Assembly (NCBI GenBank): GCA_020052975.1
Contig: JAGVOC010000277.1
Location: 1-15,339, forward strand
Reading direction: 5' to 3'
Origin: Desulfobacterales bacterium
GTDB lineage: Bacteria; Desulfobacterota; Desulfobacteria; Desulfobacterales; RPRI01
Length of the DNA stretch: 15,339 bases
Below the pieces are notes generated by a model. It was given only the letters and a program-made list of their open reading frames with translations. It did no database searches and was not told the origin of the DNA. The position numbers and the translations under genes were made by a program. The first letter of the stretch is position 1, and each line of letters opens with the position of its first letter. Shown piece after piece: positions 7,511 to 14,868 of this stretch.

Positions 7511-7711
7511 ATGGATGGAAAAATCAGGTCCGTTATAAAACCCGGAATCAGAGTTTCTATAGTGCTGAAGAAGGATCAGCGTACAGGGATATTGACAGAA
7601 GGAATTGTAAAGGAGATTTTAACTAATTCTCCCATGCATCCTCATGGAATCAAAGTGCGTCTGGAAAGCGGTGAAGTCGGGAGAGTAAAGCATATATACA
7701 GCGGAAAATGA
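7511..7711 (+). CDS. ywbE: YwbE family protein (DUF2196)
   Basis: A 66-residue basic protein of the YwbE/DUF2196 family, whose biochemical role is not established. It shows the family's conserved core: IKPGIRVSIVLKKDQRTG (9-26), GIVKEILTNSPMHPHGIKVR (31-50) and a C-terminal GEVGRV. The length is typical. The glycine- and valine-rich pattern suggests a small beta-barrel, possibly a nucleic-acid or ribosome-associated fold, but that is inference. The ATG at 7511 has AGGAG (7498-7502) 8 nt upstream. A longer in-frame reading back to 7331 would translate the repeat element and is not credible. The Shine-Dalgarno begins only a few nucleotides after the MITE-like element, so transcription may start within or beyond that element. 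Confidence 0.9.
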   Translation: MDGKIRSVIKPGIRVSIVLKKDQRTGILTEGIVKEILTNSPMHPHGIKVRLESGEVGRVKHIYSGK

Positions 7712-7950
7712 TCGTTGATATGACTCTCAGGTTGCGAATTGTTGAAGGCATATGAAAAACCGGCTTGATTCTGCCAGTCTGTATATAAGGATGTGCAGAA
7801 AGTATGAACCAATTTGTTCTGGACATGAAGATATTTTCCATGATACCGAGGCAATCGTTGTATTTCGGTTGATGCGGAAAAAACAGTACGTCAGTCTTTT
7901 TATTAATCTGCTTGCAGTTTTGGTTAAAACAAAGATCCCGGAGGAAAAAA

Positions 7951-8382
7951 ATGAACAAAAAATTGTTATTGTCTCTTGTTATCTTGTTATCGCTTATATG
8001 TGCATCTTTTGCAGTTGCTGCGCCCGATATGAAGGAAGGCCTGTGGGAGATAACCGTTACTTCAAAAATGGAAATGCCTGGAATGTCAATGGCGATGCCT
8101 CCGGCAAAACACTCCCAGTGTCTTACAAAAAGTGACTTTGTACCCCAAAAAAACGAACCGGGTCAGGAATGTGAGAAGATGTCAGTTAATGTAAGCGGAA
8201 ATACAGTATCCTGGTCAATAAAATGCAAAAGTAAAGAGGGCATAATGAAAGGCACTGGCAAAATAACCTATAAAGGAAACACATACGAAGGCGTTATGAA
8301 CATGACCTTTCCAAATCAGGGTGGGGGTGAGGGCAAAATGACCAGCAACTTGACTGGAAAGTGGATAGGTAATTGCAAGTAG
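7951..8382 (+). CDS. Secreted DUF3617 family protein
   Basis: A 143-residue exported protein of the DUF3617 family, function unknown. The N terminus is a clear Sec signal peptide (KK, hydrophobic LLLSLVILLSLICASFAVAA, cleavage around residue 23). The mature part begins with the family's characteristic PDMKEGLWEITVTSKMEMPG and contains four cysteines (in HSQCL, GQECE, SIKCK and the final GNCK), likely forming disulfides in the periplasm. The repeated KGxGxITYKGNTYEG strand pattern suggests a beta-rich fold. The ATG at 7951 follows GGAGG (7940-7944) at 6 nt. The in-frame extension to 7912 would put a charged tail before the signal peptide and is not supported. A small hairpin follows the stop at 8392-8410. 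Confidence 0.88.
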   Translation: MNKKLLLSLVILLSLICASFAVAAPDMKEGLWEITVTSKMEMPGMSMAMPPAKHSQCLTKSDFVPQKNEPGQECEKMSVNVSGNTVSWSIKCKSKEGIMKGTGKITYKGNTYEGVMNMTFPNQGGGEGKMTSNLTGKWIGNCK

Positions 8383-8391
8383 TTATACAGA

Positions 8392-8410
8392 TAAAGGGGA
8401 TGCCCCTTTA
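8392..8410 (+). terminator. Small hairpin after the DUF3617 gene
   Basis: A perfect 8-bp stem joins TAAAGGGG (8392-8399) to CCCCTTTA (8403-8410) with a 3-nt loop, 9 nt after the stop codon. No U tract follows, so it may be a weak terminator or an RNA-protecting hairpin. A second stem, ACGGAAT (8411-8417) with ATTCCGT (8439-8445), follows directly in the leader of the next gene. Confidence 0.45.
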
Positions 8411-8469
8411 ACGGAATGTTATGCAACGGTCTTTTTATATTCCGTAAAGCCATAAGGAAAGATGCGTAT

Positions 8470-8943
8470 ATGGAAATAAATCAAGAGCTTATTGCTCCAT
8501 GCGGATTGTATTGCGGTGTATGCGGTGTCTATTATGCAACAAGAGACAACAACCAGAAGTTTCTGGAAAAGCTTTTAACTGTGTATAAAACAAATATTCC
8601 GGGCATAGAGCATCTGACTACCGGGGATTTGTTGTGTGACGGCTGCCTGTCAGGCAGGGTGTCTGTATTTTGCAGAGTGTGTTCAATCAAGGACTGCACC
8701 GGTAAGAAGGGCTACGCAGGATGCAACGAATGCAGCGGTTTCCCATGCGAACATATTGATAATTTCCCGATGCCTGTCGGGAAAAAAGTTATTTTAAGGG
8801 CGGTTCCATATTGGCGTGAGCATGGTAAAGAGAAATGGATAGAGAATGAAGAGGCGCGATATTACTGTCCTGATTGTAGAAATAAAATCTTCAGAGGGGC
8901 AAAGCGGTGTAATAATTGCGGTATTGCCGTTGATCTTGACTGA
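8470..8943 (+). CDS. Cysteine-rich DUF3795 family protein, probable metal binder
   Basis: A 157-residue cytosolic protein of the DUF3795 family, function unknown. It opens with the typical LIAPCGLYCGVCGVYYA and continues with cysteine pairs in LLCDGCLSG, FCRVCSIKDC and GCNECSGFPCEHI, a pattern expected to bind zinc or an iron-sulfur cluster. The C-terminal part adds a separate zinc-ribbon-like segment, YYCPDCRNKIFRGAKRCNNC, with two CxxC pairs. The ATG at 8470 is preceded by AAGGA (8454-8458) at 11 nt, and its product starts where family members do. The 54-nt upstream in-frame extension runs through a hairpin and is rejected. It lies 87 nt after the DUF3617 gene on the same strand, possibly but not clearly cotranscribed. 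Confidence 0.88.
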   Translation: MEINQELIAPCGLYCGVCGVYYATRDNNQKFLEKLLTVYKTNIPGIEHLTTGDLLCDGCLSGRVSVFCRVCSIKDCTGKKGYAGCNECSGFPCEHIDNFPMPVGKKVILRAVPYWREHGKEKWIENEEARYYCPDCRNKIFRGAKRCNNCGIAVDLD

Positions 8944-9017
8944 TGGCAGATAGTTTCACAATAGTAAATAGCTGCGGTTATAAAACAAACAGTACATCCC
9001 TGGCTTGTTTATTGATA

Positions 9018-9071
9018 TTATCGGGAAAATATGCGAGGCTCCCCGCTCGTAAGAGCGGGGCTTCCCGATAA
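9018..9071. repeat. Nested palindrome between convergent genes (repeat and possible bidirectional terminator)
   Basis: The outer arms TTATCGGGAA (9018-9027) and TTCCCGATAA (9062-9071) pair perfectly over 10 bp. The inner CCCCGCTC (9041-9048) and GAGCGGGG (9053-9060) pair perfectly over 8 bp with a GTAA loop. The unit sits 75 nt past the DUF3795 stop and 29 nt past the stop of ytxH on the other strand. The clean two-level palindrome looks like a dispersed repeat that may also end transcription from both sides. Confidence 0.7.
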
Positions 9072-9099
9072 GGAAAACAAGGAAAACATCTATTTCAGA

Positions 9100-9363
9100 T
9101 TATTTATTTGCTTCCTTTTTGTAGGCTTCTTTACCTGCTTCGACAGCGGCTGAAAGAACAGATTTCTTTTCTTCGAGCACACTTTTTACTTTCTGGACGG
9201 ATTCAGCAGCCTTTTCCTTGACACTTTCAGCATATTCTTTAATTTTTTCCCTCGTTTCCCGTCCGGTTTGAGGAGCGATAAGAAGCGCGATTCCCGCTCC
9301 TACAAGACTTCCCAAAAGAAAAGAAACTAACAATGATCCTGCACCGTAATCTTTTTCTTCCAT
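9100..9363 (-). CDS. YtxH domain protein (general-stress-type membrane protein)
   Basis: An 87-residue protein of the YtxH family, small membrane proteins of unknown mechanism often linked to stress response. One transmembrane helix at about 9-29 (SLLVSFLLGSLVGAGIALLI) leads into the family motif APQTGRETREKI, then a long charged amphipathic or coiled-coil helix rich in Lys, Glu and Ala to the C terminus. The ATG at 9363 has AAGGAGG (9372-9378) 8 nt upstream, inside the end of the preceding gene. The in-frame extension to 9402 lies upstream of that site and is rejected. Its start is one nucleotide past the stop of the DUF948 gene, so translation is probably coupled and the products likely act together at the inner membrane. 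Confidence 0.9.
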   Translation of the reverse strand: MEEKDYGAGSLLVSFLLGSLVGAGIALLIAPQTGRETREKIKEYAESVKEKAAESVQKVKSVLEEKKSVLSAAVEAGKEAYKKEANK

Positions 9364-9364
9364 A

Positions 9365-9763
9365 TTATGGTCCTCCTTCCTTTTCCTGCTTAAGCAAAAC
9401 ACTTGTTGCGGCTTTAATCCCAGCCTTTAGCGCTGATATTCTTACATATAGTTGATTTTGTATTCCATCCGTTAAAAGCCCGAGAGTCTTAATTTTAAAT
9501 GCCAGTTCAGAAATGGTTCCAGAGATGTTTTTAACACTGGATGTGACAGAACCTATATTATCGCTGACAGTTCTGATGCTTTTTAATGTTTCTTCGGCTT
9601 CTTTGAGTACCGGATTGATTTTCAACTCAGTTGCAGCAAGAAATGCGGTTATGGCCTCTGCAGCTTTTTTTATCTGAATAGAAGAGTATATCAGAAAGAA
9701 AACCGTAGCAAGAAAGGTTATGACTACCACGCCGAGTATTGCCGTCAAAAACGGGTCAGACAT
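9365..9763 (-). CDS. DUF948 family membrane protein (YtxG-like)
   Basis: A 132-residue protein with an N-terminal transmembrane helix (about 8-28, AILGVVVITFLATVFFLIYS) and a long heptad-like helical region (KINPVLKEAEETLKSIRTVSDNIGSV) as in DUF948/YtxG proteins, resembling the coiled-coil part of chemoreceptors. Function is unknown; in Firmicutes the YtxG and YtxH genes are neighbours in stress operons, and the same pairing is seen here. The ATG at 9763 follows a purine-rich GGGAGGGG (9769-9776) at 5 nt. A good promoter lies at 9806-9834. The stop codon nearly abuts the start of the downstream YtxH gene, giving a two-gene operon. Confidence 0.87.
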   Translation of the reverse strand: MSDPFLTAILGVVVITFLATVFFLIYSSIQIKKAAEAITAFLAATELKINPVLKEAEETLKSIRTVSDNIGSVTSSVKNISGTISELAFKIKTLGLLTDGIQNQLYVRISALKAGIKAATSVLLKQEKEGGP

Positions 9764-9805
9764 AAAATCCCCTCCCTCAACAACATGAATAAATAATTTA
9801 ATCTT

Positions 9806-9834
9806 AATATATAAGGATTTGATTTTAGTTGCAA
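9806..9834 (-). promoter_or_regulatory. Sigma70-type promoter of the DUF948-ytxH operon
   Basis: On the minus strand -35 TTGCAA (9829-9834) and -10 TATATT (9806-9811) are separated by 17 nt. Predicted transcription starts near 9799, about 36 nt before the ATG at 9763. No GTTT/GGGTA-like sigmaB pattern was noticed. Confidence 0.6.
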
Positions 9835-9884
9835 GTTAAAACTTGAAACAATAATGAAAACAATAGCATGTGTTTTTTAGTTTT

Positions 9885-9912
9885 TTGTGATAATGAATAC
9901 GAATGATATAAC
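9885..9912 (+). promoter_or_regulatory. Weak candidate promoter for the murJ-like gene
   Basis: TTGTGA (9885-9890) and TATAAC (9907-9912) are 16 nt apart on the plus strand, 55 nt before the ATG at 9968. The region is very AT-rich, so chance matches are expected. Confidence 0.3.
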
Positions 9913-9967
9913 ATGTTGAGTTATTATATTGATTCCATAAGCTATGATGAAACATTCTAAATAAATC

Positions 9968-11545
9968 ATGTCTCCAACTTTATATAAAAAAATCGGGATT
10001 GCTTCGGCTATTATGATGGCTTCCGTCTTTTTTAGCCGCGTGATAGGCCTTTTCAGGGAAATGGCCATTGCTTTTGCCGGGGGTGCTGGCGGAGACGTTG
10101 ACGCTTACCAGATTGCGTTTGTTATTCCTGAAATACTTAACCATATTGCTGCAAGCGGTTTTCTCTCAATTACGTTTATTCCTATCTTTTCAAATTATCT
10201 TGCAGATAACAAAGAAGAGGAAGGGTGGCGTGTTTTTTCATTAATTATGACATGTTTCGGGGTGGGGCTGCTGTTTTTTATCCTGATAGCAATGATTTTG
10301 GCGCCTCAACTTGTTTCCTTAATTGCGCCGGGATTGAGTGATCAGCAAATTTTTTCAAAAGCTGTCCGTATGACAAGGATAATTCTTCCAGCCCAGTTTT
10401 TCTTTTTTTTAGGCGGACTTTTAATGGCCGTCCAGTTTTCAAAGGAGAGATTTACAATACCTGCTCTGGCGCCACTATTATACAATATCGGGATCATTTC
10501 AGGAGGTATGCTGCTTGGTTCACGCTTTGGTATAGAGGGATTCTCATGGGGTGTTCTGGGAGGAGCTTTTACCGGCAGTTTTCTCCTCCAGTTGTGGGGT
10601 GCAAAAAAAGCGGGAATGAAATTTCAAATAAGCTTTAATTTCATGCATCCTGATTTAAGAAAATATGTTTATTTGACATTGCCGCTCATGTTCGGTCTTA
10701 CAATGACATTTTCAACCGAGTTTTTTTTGAAATTCTTCGGAAGCTTCTTGCCTCATGGAAGTATAGCAGCCCTTAATTATGGACTCAGGATAATGTTTAT
10801 TATGGTCGGTTTATTCGGCCAGGCAGTCGGAATGGCCACTTATCCCTTTATGGCCCGCCTTGTGGCTGAAAATAAAATTGAAGAAATGAACAAGCTGCTT
10901 AATGATACTTTAAGCGCTCTTTCTCTTGTTGTCCCGTTTTCCGTTCTTGCCATGGTGCTGAGACATGAAATAGTTTTAATCATATTCCAAAGGGGAAGAT
11001 TTGATGCTGCTGCCACAGAATTTACTTCAGGCCTGCTCGTTTTTCTTCTTGCAGGCACATTTGCCTTTGCGGCACAGACGATTGTCGTAAGGGGGTTTTA
11101 TGCTATGCAGAACACTCTTTTCCCGGCGGTTTTTGGAACTCTTGCAGTTATTTTCAGCATACCTTTTTATTACTATTGCATGAATGTGATGGGTGCAGGC
11201 GGGATAGCCCTTGCAATTTCACTTTCTGCATTTTTACAGGTGTTTCTCCTTTATGCTCTCTGGAACAAACAAAGCCATAATATCAAAAGCCGGGCCGTAT
11301 ATCTGTTTTTTACAAAGATAAGTTTATTGAGTGCAGTAATGGGTATTCTGCTTGAGTGGATTAAAAGAAGGTTTTTAAATGGTTTTGATACGACCACTTT
11401 TTCCGGAAGTCTTTTAATGTCAGTACTCCTTTCAGCCCTGTTTGCCGTGGTATTTGTTTCTTCAGGCTATCTTCTGAAAATAAAGGAAATATCCGAAATG
11501 ACGGGAAAGATTGGAGGGAGGATTAAAAAGATTATTTATCAATAG
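9968..11545 (+). CDS. murJ: MurJ/MviN-family lipid II flippase (variant)
   Basis: A 525-residue polytopic inner-membrane protein of the MOP-superfamily MurJ/MviN family, which flips lipid-linked peptidoglycan precursor to the periplasm. It has about 14 hydrophobic helices. The family signature FFSRVIGLFRE (21-31) retains the two N-terminal arginines (R24, R30), DVDAYQIA carries the conserved Asp (D45), and NYGLRIMF keeps the arginine of the later YADRL-type motif. Unusually, the segment after helix 2 reads IPEILNHIAASGFLS where typical MurJ has an NLLRRL/FAEGA-like sequence, so the conserved Arg pair is Asn-His. It may be a MurJ paralogue acting on another lipid-linked glycan. The ATG at 9968 has no clear Shine-Dalgarno. 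The gene stands alone and overlaps the convergent AsmA-like gene by 14 nt at its end. Confidence 0.88.
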   Translation: MSPTLYKKIGIASAIMMASVFFSRVIGLFREMAIAFAGGAGGDVDAYQIAFVIPEILNHIAASGFLSITFIPIFSNYLADNKEEEGWRVFSLIMTCFGVGLLFFILIAMILAPQLVSLIAPGLSDQQIFSKAVRMTRIILPAQFFFFLGGLLMAVQFSKERFTIPALAPLLYNIGIISGGMLLGSRFGIEGFSWGVLGGAFTGSFLLQLWGAKKAGMKFQISFNFMHPDLRKYVYLTLPLMFGLTMTFSTEFFLKFFGSFLPHGSIAALNYGLRIMFIMVGLFGQAVGMATYPFMARLVAENKIEEMNKLLNDTLSALSLVVPFSVLAMVLRHEIVLIIFQRGRFDAAATEFTSGLLVFLLAGTFAFAAQTIVVRGFYAMQNTLFPAVFGTLAVIFSIPFYYYCMNVMGAGGIALAISLSAFLQVFLLYALWNKQSHNIKSRAVYLFFTKISLLSAVMGILLEWIKRRFLNGFDTTTFSGSLLMSVLLSALFAVVFVSSGYLLKIKEISEMTGKIGGRIKKIIYQ

Positions 11546-14500
11546 AAATTTTGTCTTCTGTAATTTTGCTTTCGCCTGTATCAACAGGCTGCATTATCCT
11601 GATAGGAAGCATGATCGTTCTTTGGAGCATATTTAAAATTCCTGACCCAACCGCCGTCGGCGAAAGAGGTGTAACATCAGGATCTTCCAGCTTTCCTGTG
11701 ACCCTGAACGGAATGGATATTATATTGCCGTCCAATATTTGAGTTACAACCGGAATATATTTAATAATGAGATCAATGGTTTTAAACGGGGAGATCAGAA
11801 CGACAAGATCGACGCTCTTTTTATTAAGATCGATATTGCCAGTGCAGACTATTGCCATCGAAGCGCCGTCAATAACAAACCCGGTAATAACAAAATTACC
11901 ATTTTCCAGTTTTCCGGATGCAGATATTGAGTTATAGGCAAAGCCTTCGCCGACAAGATCGGGGATTTTGCCCCTGAAAATTTCGGTTAGATTCAGAATG
12001 GCAAATATTTTTGACAAAAATCCGATTTGATATATTCTTCCTTCCTTTGCTTTAAAATCGAGTGTTCCGTTAAGCAGTCCTGTGATTTCAGAGCCTTTAC
12101 CCTTTGTAAATATTTCGCCGTCTATACTGAAAGAACCGGTTGCAACCTGATGCCTGCTGAAAAAGCAGTTAATGGAAGAATCGAGTTTTTCATCACGGGC
12201 AAAGGGAAATATCCTGAATTCAAATTTATTCCGGGATGTTTCAATGATTCCGGTAAGCGAAACCCCGCAAAGCGCCGCGTCAACCAACGCAAAGGAAATA
12301 TTTCCTGCGCCAAGAGTTATATCAGTATGAAAAGGGCTCAATGTCAGATCCCCGAATTTCAAATATTTAACTTTTGCCTTAATAATTCCGGTAATGAAGG
12401 AATCGTGTGAACTATTTTTAGTCTCGTCATTTTTTAAATATATATGATCTGCAAACTCCTGAACCTTAGACCATTCCAGCAAATTAGCGGAAGCATTCAT
12501 ATCAAGAATCAATTTCTCTTTTGACAAAATAACGTTCCCGGTAAAAGCTATATCGCTTTTACCGGATGCTATTTTACACTCTTCTATTATTACTTTCCTT
12601 TCCTTTATACCTATTCGAGGTGTCTTTTCAGGGGTTTTAAATACCAAACCTGTTATGATAACAGGTTCCCTGAAGAGAGTCTCATAATCTATTGTCAGAT
12701 TCTCTATTTTTCCATCTGTATTGAAACTCCATTTCGAGGGTGCGTAAAGAGGACCATTTAACTCAAGATTGTTTAAGTATACAGCACCTTTGGGGAATGA
12801 TACGTTTTTAAGGGCTGTTTTGGCACTTTGAAAAGATAAAATAAACGGGTTTATATCTTTTGCATGGATTCTTGCTTTTCCAGATATGATTTTAAAAGAA
12901 TTATCATGATCATGCCTGAATCCGGCCGATAGATTCGAAATGGATGTTTCCCCCCAGGCAGCGTTTGTGAGTTTAAAAAAGATAAGGGAATCATCCAGGA
13001 AAAATTTTTCGCCGCTGATTGCAAGAGGAGTCGGGAACCTCTCATATGTGCCCTGCAAAGTAAATTCGGAAACATTCACCTGCACATGCGTTGATCCGGC
13101 GCTTTTATTTATGGTCAAAATCCCGTTTGCTTGTCCCCCGCACTCTTTGATTAAGGAGAGCTCATATAAAAAGGTCTTATTCTCCACAACCTGCTTGAGA
13201 ACCGGAGGCAATTGGGAAAGATCGGCATGAATTGTTGTATCAAGATAAAAGATGTCTCTTTTTTCCGAAAAACCAAGTTTTAATGTTCCATTTTTTGCTG
13301 TAGAATTTCCCAGACACCCCTCAAGATTATTTCCTTCAAGAATACCCCCGGAAACGGTCACATTCCCTTTTACGCTTTCAAGTTCAAGGAGTGGCTCCGG
13401 AACATGGATTTTCCCGTTAAGGATGTCTCCCCGGATTGATATATTTTCGATATTTCCAAGTTCTGAAACAGACTGCGCTTCAGATTTAATAGCAAAAGAT
13501 GGGACTTTCCCATCCTTTATGATATCGAATATTCCTTTGGCTGTACCGGAATTTCCGGCAAGGAAAAGAGCCGCTTTTCTTGTTGTGTTTATGTCAATAT
13601 TTTTCCCCTCAAGATCAAATTTTGCCAGGGAAGGTGATTTGCTTGTGCTGAAATTTCCTGAAAGACTTAATCCCGGATTATCAAGGTCAAGTCTATTAAT
13701 TGTGATTTTAGTCCCATTTTTATCTGCAAGGTAATTACCTGAGAAGTATTTTCCATTGATGACTAAATTATCTGCTTTTCTTTGAAATGAAATTAAAGGG
13801 ATCACCCCTTCGAAGTTCGAATAAAATTCAAGAAATCCTTTCTTATCGAAATGGGCTTTCAAATTTATTTGTGAATCGTTAATCTTTAAATCTGAGTTCG
13901 GGGAAAAATAATCAAAAATAATTTTCGGGTTTAAATTCAGTAAATCAATACGACCTTCACCGGTTGAAGTATAGGGAAAAATTTTTCCGTTAACAGATAT
14001 TCTTTCACAGAAGTTGGATCTGCCGTTTAATGCTATTGTGATCCAGCCGGGCCTGAGCTTAATATTCGATGTAATATTGTCAAACTCGAAATAAAGTCGG
14101 TTCCCCTCATAAAAGCCGGCTTTTCCATTCCTGATCTGAAGCGCAAGATTTGTATCTTTAACTGCTCCGTTTGAAAAAATTATTTTCAACTTTTTCTCTA
14201 TTTCTTCGAAAGTAACTTCTTCATGCAATTTGGTATCTTCTTCCGGTCTTTCATGAATGAATGCTCTTACACTTGGAGTGTCAAGATAAAGCTTGTCTAT
14301 ATTTACCTTGCCTTTGAATAAGGGCAGGATTTCAGGATATGCTTTTAAGGTGCCTATGGTTATTATAAATTTTCCGGGGACTGACAGTCTTGCATCATGC
14401 ATTTCAGCGTGCAGGCGCGGAAAAAACTGAATATCTACAGACTGGAGCTTAATCTGATGGCCGGTTTTTAGGGAAATCTGCTCGACTATTTTGGTTTTCA

Positions 14501-14612
14501 AATATTCAGGGCCAATAAGGCTTGGCAGTAAAAGCGATATAATCAATGCAAGAATAATAAAAATTCCTGCCCCGAAGGAAACCCAGAATAAAATTCTTTT
14601 TATGAATTTCAT
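11532..14612 (-). CDS. Large AsmA-family (AsmA/YhdP/TamB-like) envelope protein
   Basis: A 1026-residue protein of the AsmA-like superfamily, inner-membrane-anchored bridge-like proteins implicated in moving lipids to the outer membrane and in its biogenesis. There is one N-terminal transmembrane helix (about 8-32, FWVSFGAGIFIILALIISLLL), then the AsmA entry region (VEQISLKTGHQIKLQSVDIQ) and a very long stretch of repeating beta strands. The C-terminal AsmA-like domain (about 835-1010) includes GLLNGTLDFKAKEGRIYQIG, LNLTEIFRGKIPDLVGEG and SIPFRVTGKLEDPDVTPLSP. The ATG at 14612 has no Shine-Dalgarno, but a promoter-like pair lies just upstream (see entry), suggesting a leaderless mRNA. Its 3' end overlaps the murJ-like gene by 14 nt tail-to-tail. 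Length and the C-terminal domain favour a YhdP-like role over a short AsmA; the exact subfamily is not settled. Confidence 0.88.
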   Translation of the reverse strand: MKFIKRILFWVSFGAGIFIILALIISLLLPSLIGPEYLKTKIVEQISLKTGHQIKLQSVDIQFFPRLHAEMHDARLSVPGKFIITIGTLKAYPEILPLFKGKVNIDKLYLDTPSVRAFIHERPEEDTKLHEEVTFEEIEKKLKIIFSNGAVKDTNLALQIRNGKAGFYEGNRLYFEFDNITSNIKLRPGWITIALNGRSNFCERISVNGKIFPYTSTGEGRIDLLNLNPKIIFDYFSPNSDLKINDSQINLKAHFDKKGFLEFYSNFEGVIPLISFQRKADNLVINGKYFSGNYLADKNGTKITINRLDLDNPGLSLSGNFSTSKSPSLAKFDLEGKNIDINTTRKAALFLAGNSGTAKGIFDIIKDGKVPSFAIKSEAQSVSELGNIENISIRGDILNGKIHVPEPLLELESVKGNVTVSGGILEGNNLEGCLGNSTAKNGTLKLGFSEKRDIFYLDTTIHADLSQLPPVLKQVVENKTFLYELSLIKECGGQANGILTINKSAGSTHVQVNVSEFTLQGTYERFPTPLAISGEKFFLDDSLIFFKLTNAAWGETSISNLSAGFRHDHDNSFKIISGKARIHAKDINPFILSFQSAKTALKNVSFPKGAVYLNNLELNGPLYAPSKWSFNTDGKIENLTIDYETLFREPVIITGLVFKTPEKTPRIGIKERKVIIEECKIASGKSDIAFTGNVILSKEKLILDMNASANLLEWSKVQEFADHIYLKNDETKNSSHDSFITGIIKAKVKYLKFGDLTLSPFHTDITLGAGNISFALVDAALCGVSLTGIIETSRNKFEFRIFPFARDEKLDSSINCFFSRHQVATGSFSIDGEIFTKGKGSEITGLLNGTLDFKAKEGRIYQIGFLSKIFAILNLTEIFRGKIPDLVGEGFAYNSISASGKLENGNFVITGFVIDGASMAIVCTGNIDLNKKSVDLVVLISPFKTIDLIIKYIPVVTQILDGNIISIPFRVTGKLEDPDVTPLSPTAVGSGILNMLQRTIMLPIRIMQPVDTGESKITEDKISIDK

Positions 14613-14618
14613 GTAATA

Positions 14619-14646
14619 TTAATAGCATCAAATGCCAGCCGGTCAA
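14619..14646 (-). promoter_or_regulatory. Candidate promoter for a leaderless AsmA-like mRNA
   Basis: On the minus strand TTGACC (14641-14646) and TATTAA (14619-14624) are 16 nt apart. The A of the start codon (14612) is the seventh base after the -10, which is where transcription would begin. This agrees with the absence of any Shine-Dalgarno before this ATG. Confidence 0.45.
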
Positions 14647-14742
14647 GATAAAACCACCTGCCTTATTTATAATTGACTGACAGCTTGCCCATCCTATTCA
14701 TTTATGTTAGGAGACCATAGAATTTTTATTTTTATAAAGACT

Positions 14743-14816
14743 TGGCCTGTTGATGGACTTCTTACGAGTCCATCAATTTTGATACCTTCGTAAAAAGTCA
14801 AAAAACGACTTTTTAC
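14743..14816. repeat. Mosaic palindromic repeat, copy 4 (modules C and B)
   Basis: The first part, 14743-14777, matches 7456-7490 in direct orientation with three mismatches and folds as a hairpin (TTGATGGACT 14750-14759 with AGTCCATCAA 14767-14776). The second part, 14778-14816, is the exact inverse of window bases 61-99 and contains the stem GTAAAAAGTC (14790-14799) with GACTTTTTAC (14807-14816). The copy therefore joins a module found at copy 3 to a module found at copy 1. Confidence 0.85.
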
Positions 14817-14868
14817 CTGACGGGAAAGGGCTTCCCCGTTAAAGAAAGGCGATAACAACTGGAGAAAC

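Noticed and set aside
7752..8135. 127-residue plus-strand reading frame before and across the DUF3617 gene
   Set aside because: It overlaps the well-supported DUF3617 gene in another frame, has no family resemblance and has no good ribosome-binding site. The spacer 7712-7950 holds no feature I can support.
12027..12410. 127-residue frame antisense to the AsmA-like gene
   Set aside because: It is a shadow frame inside a continuous 1026-residue protein, with no motif or start signal.
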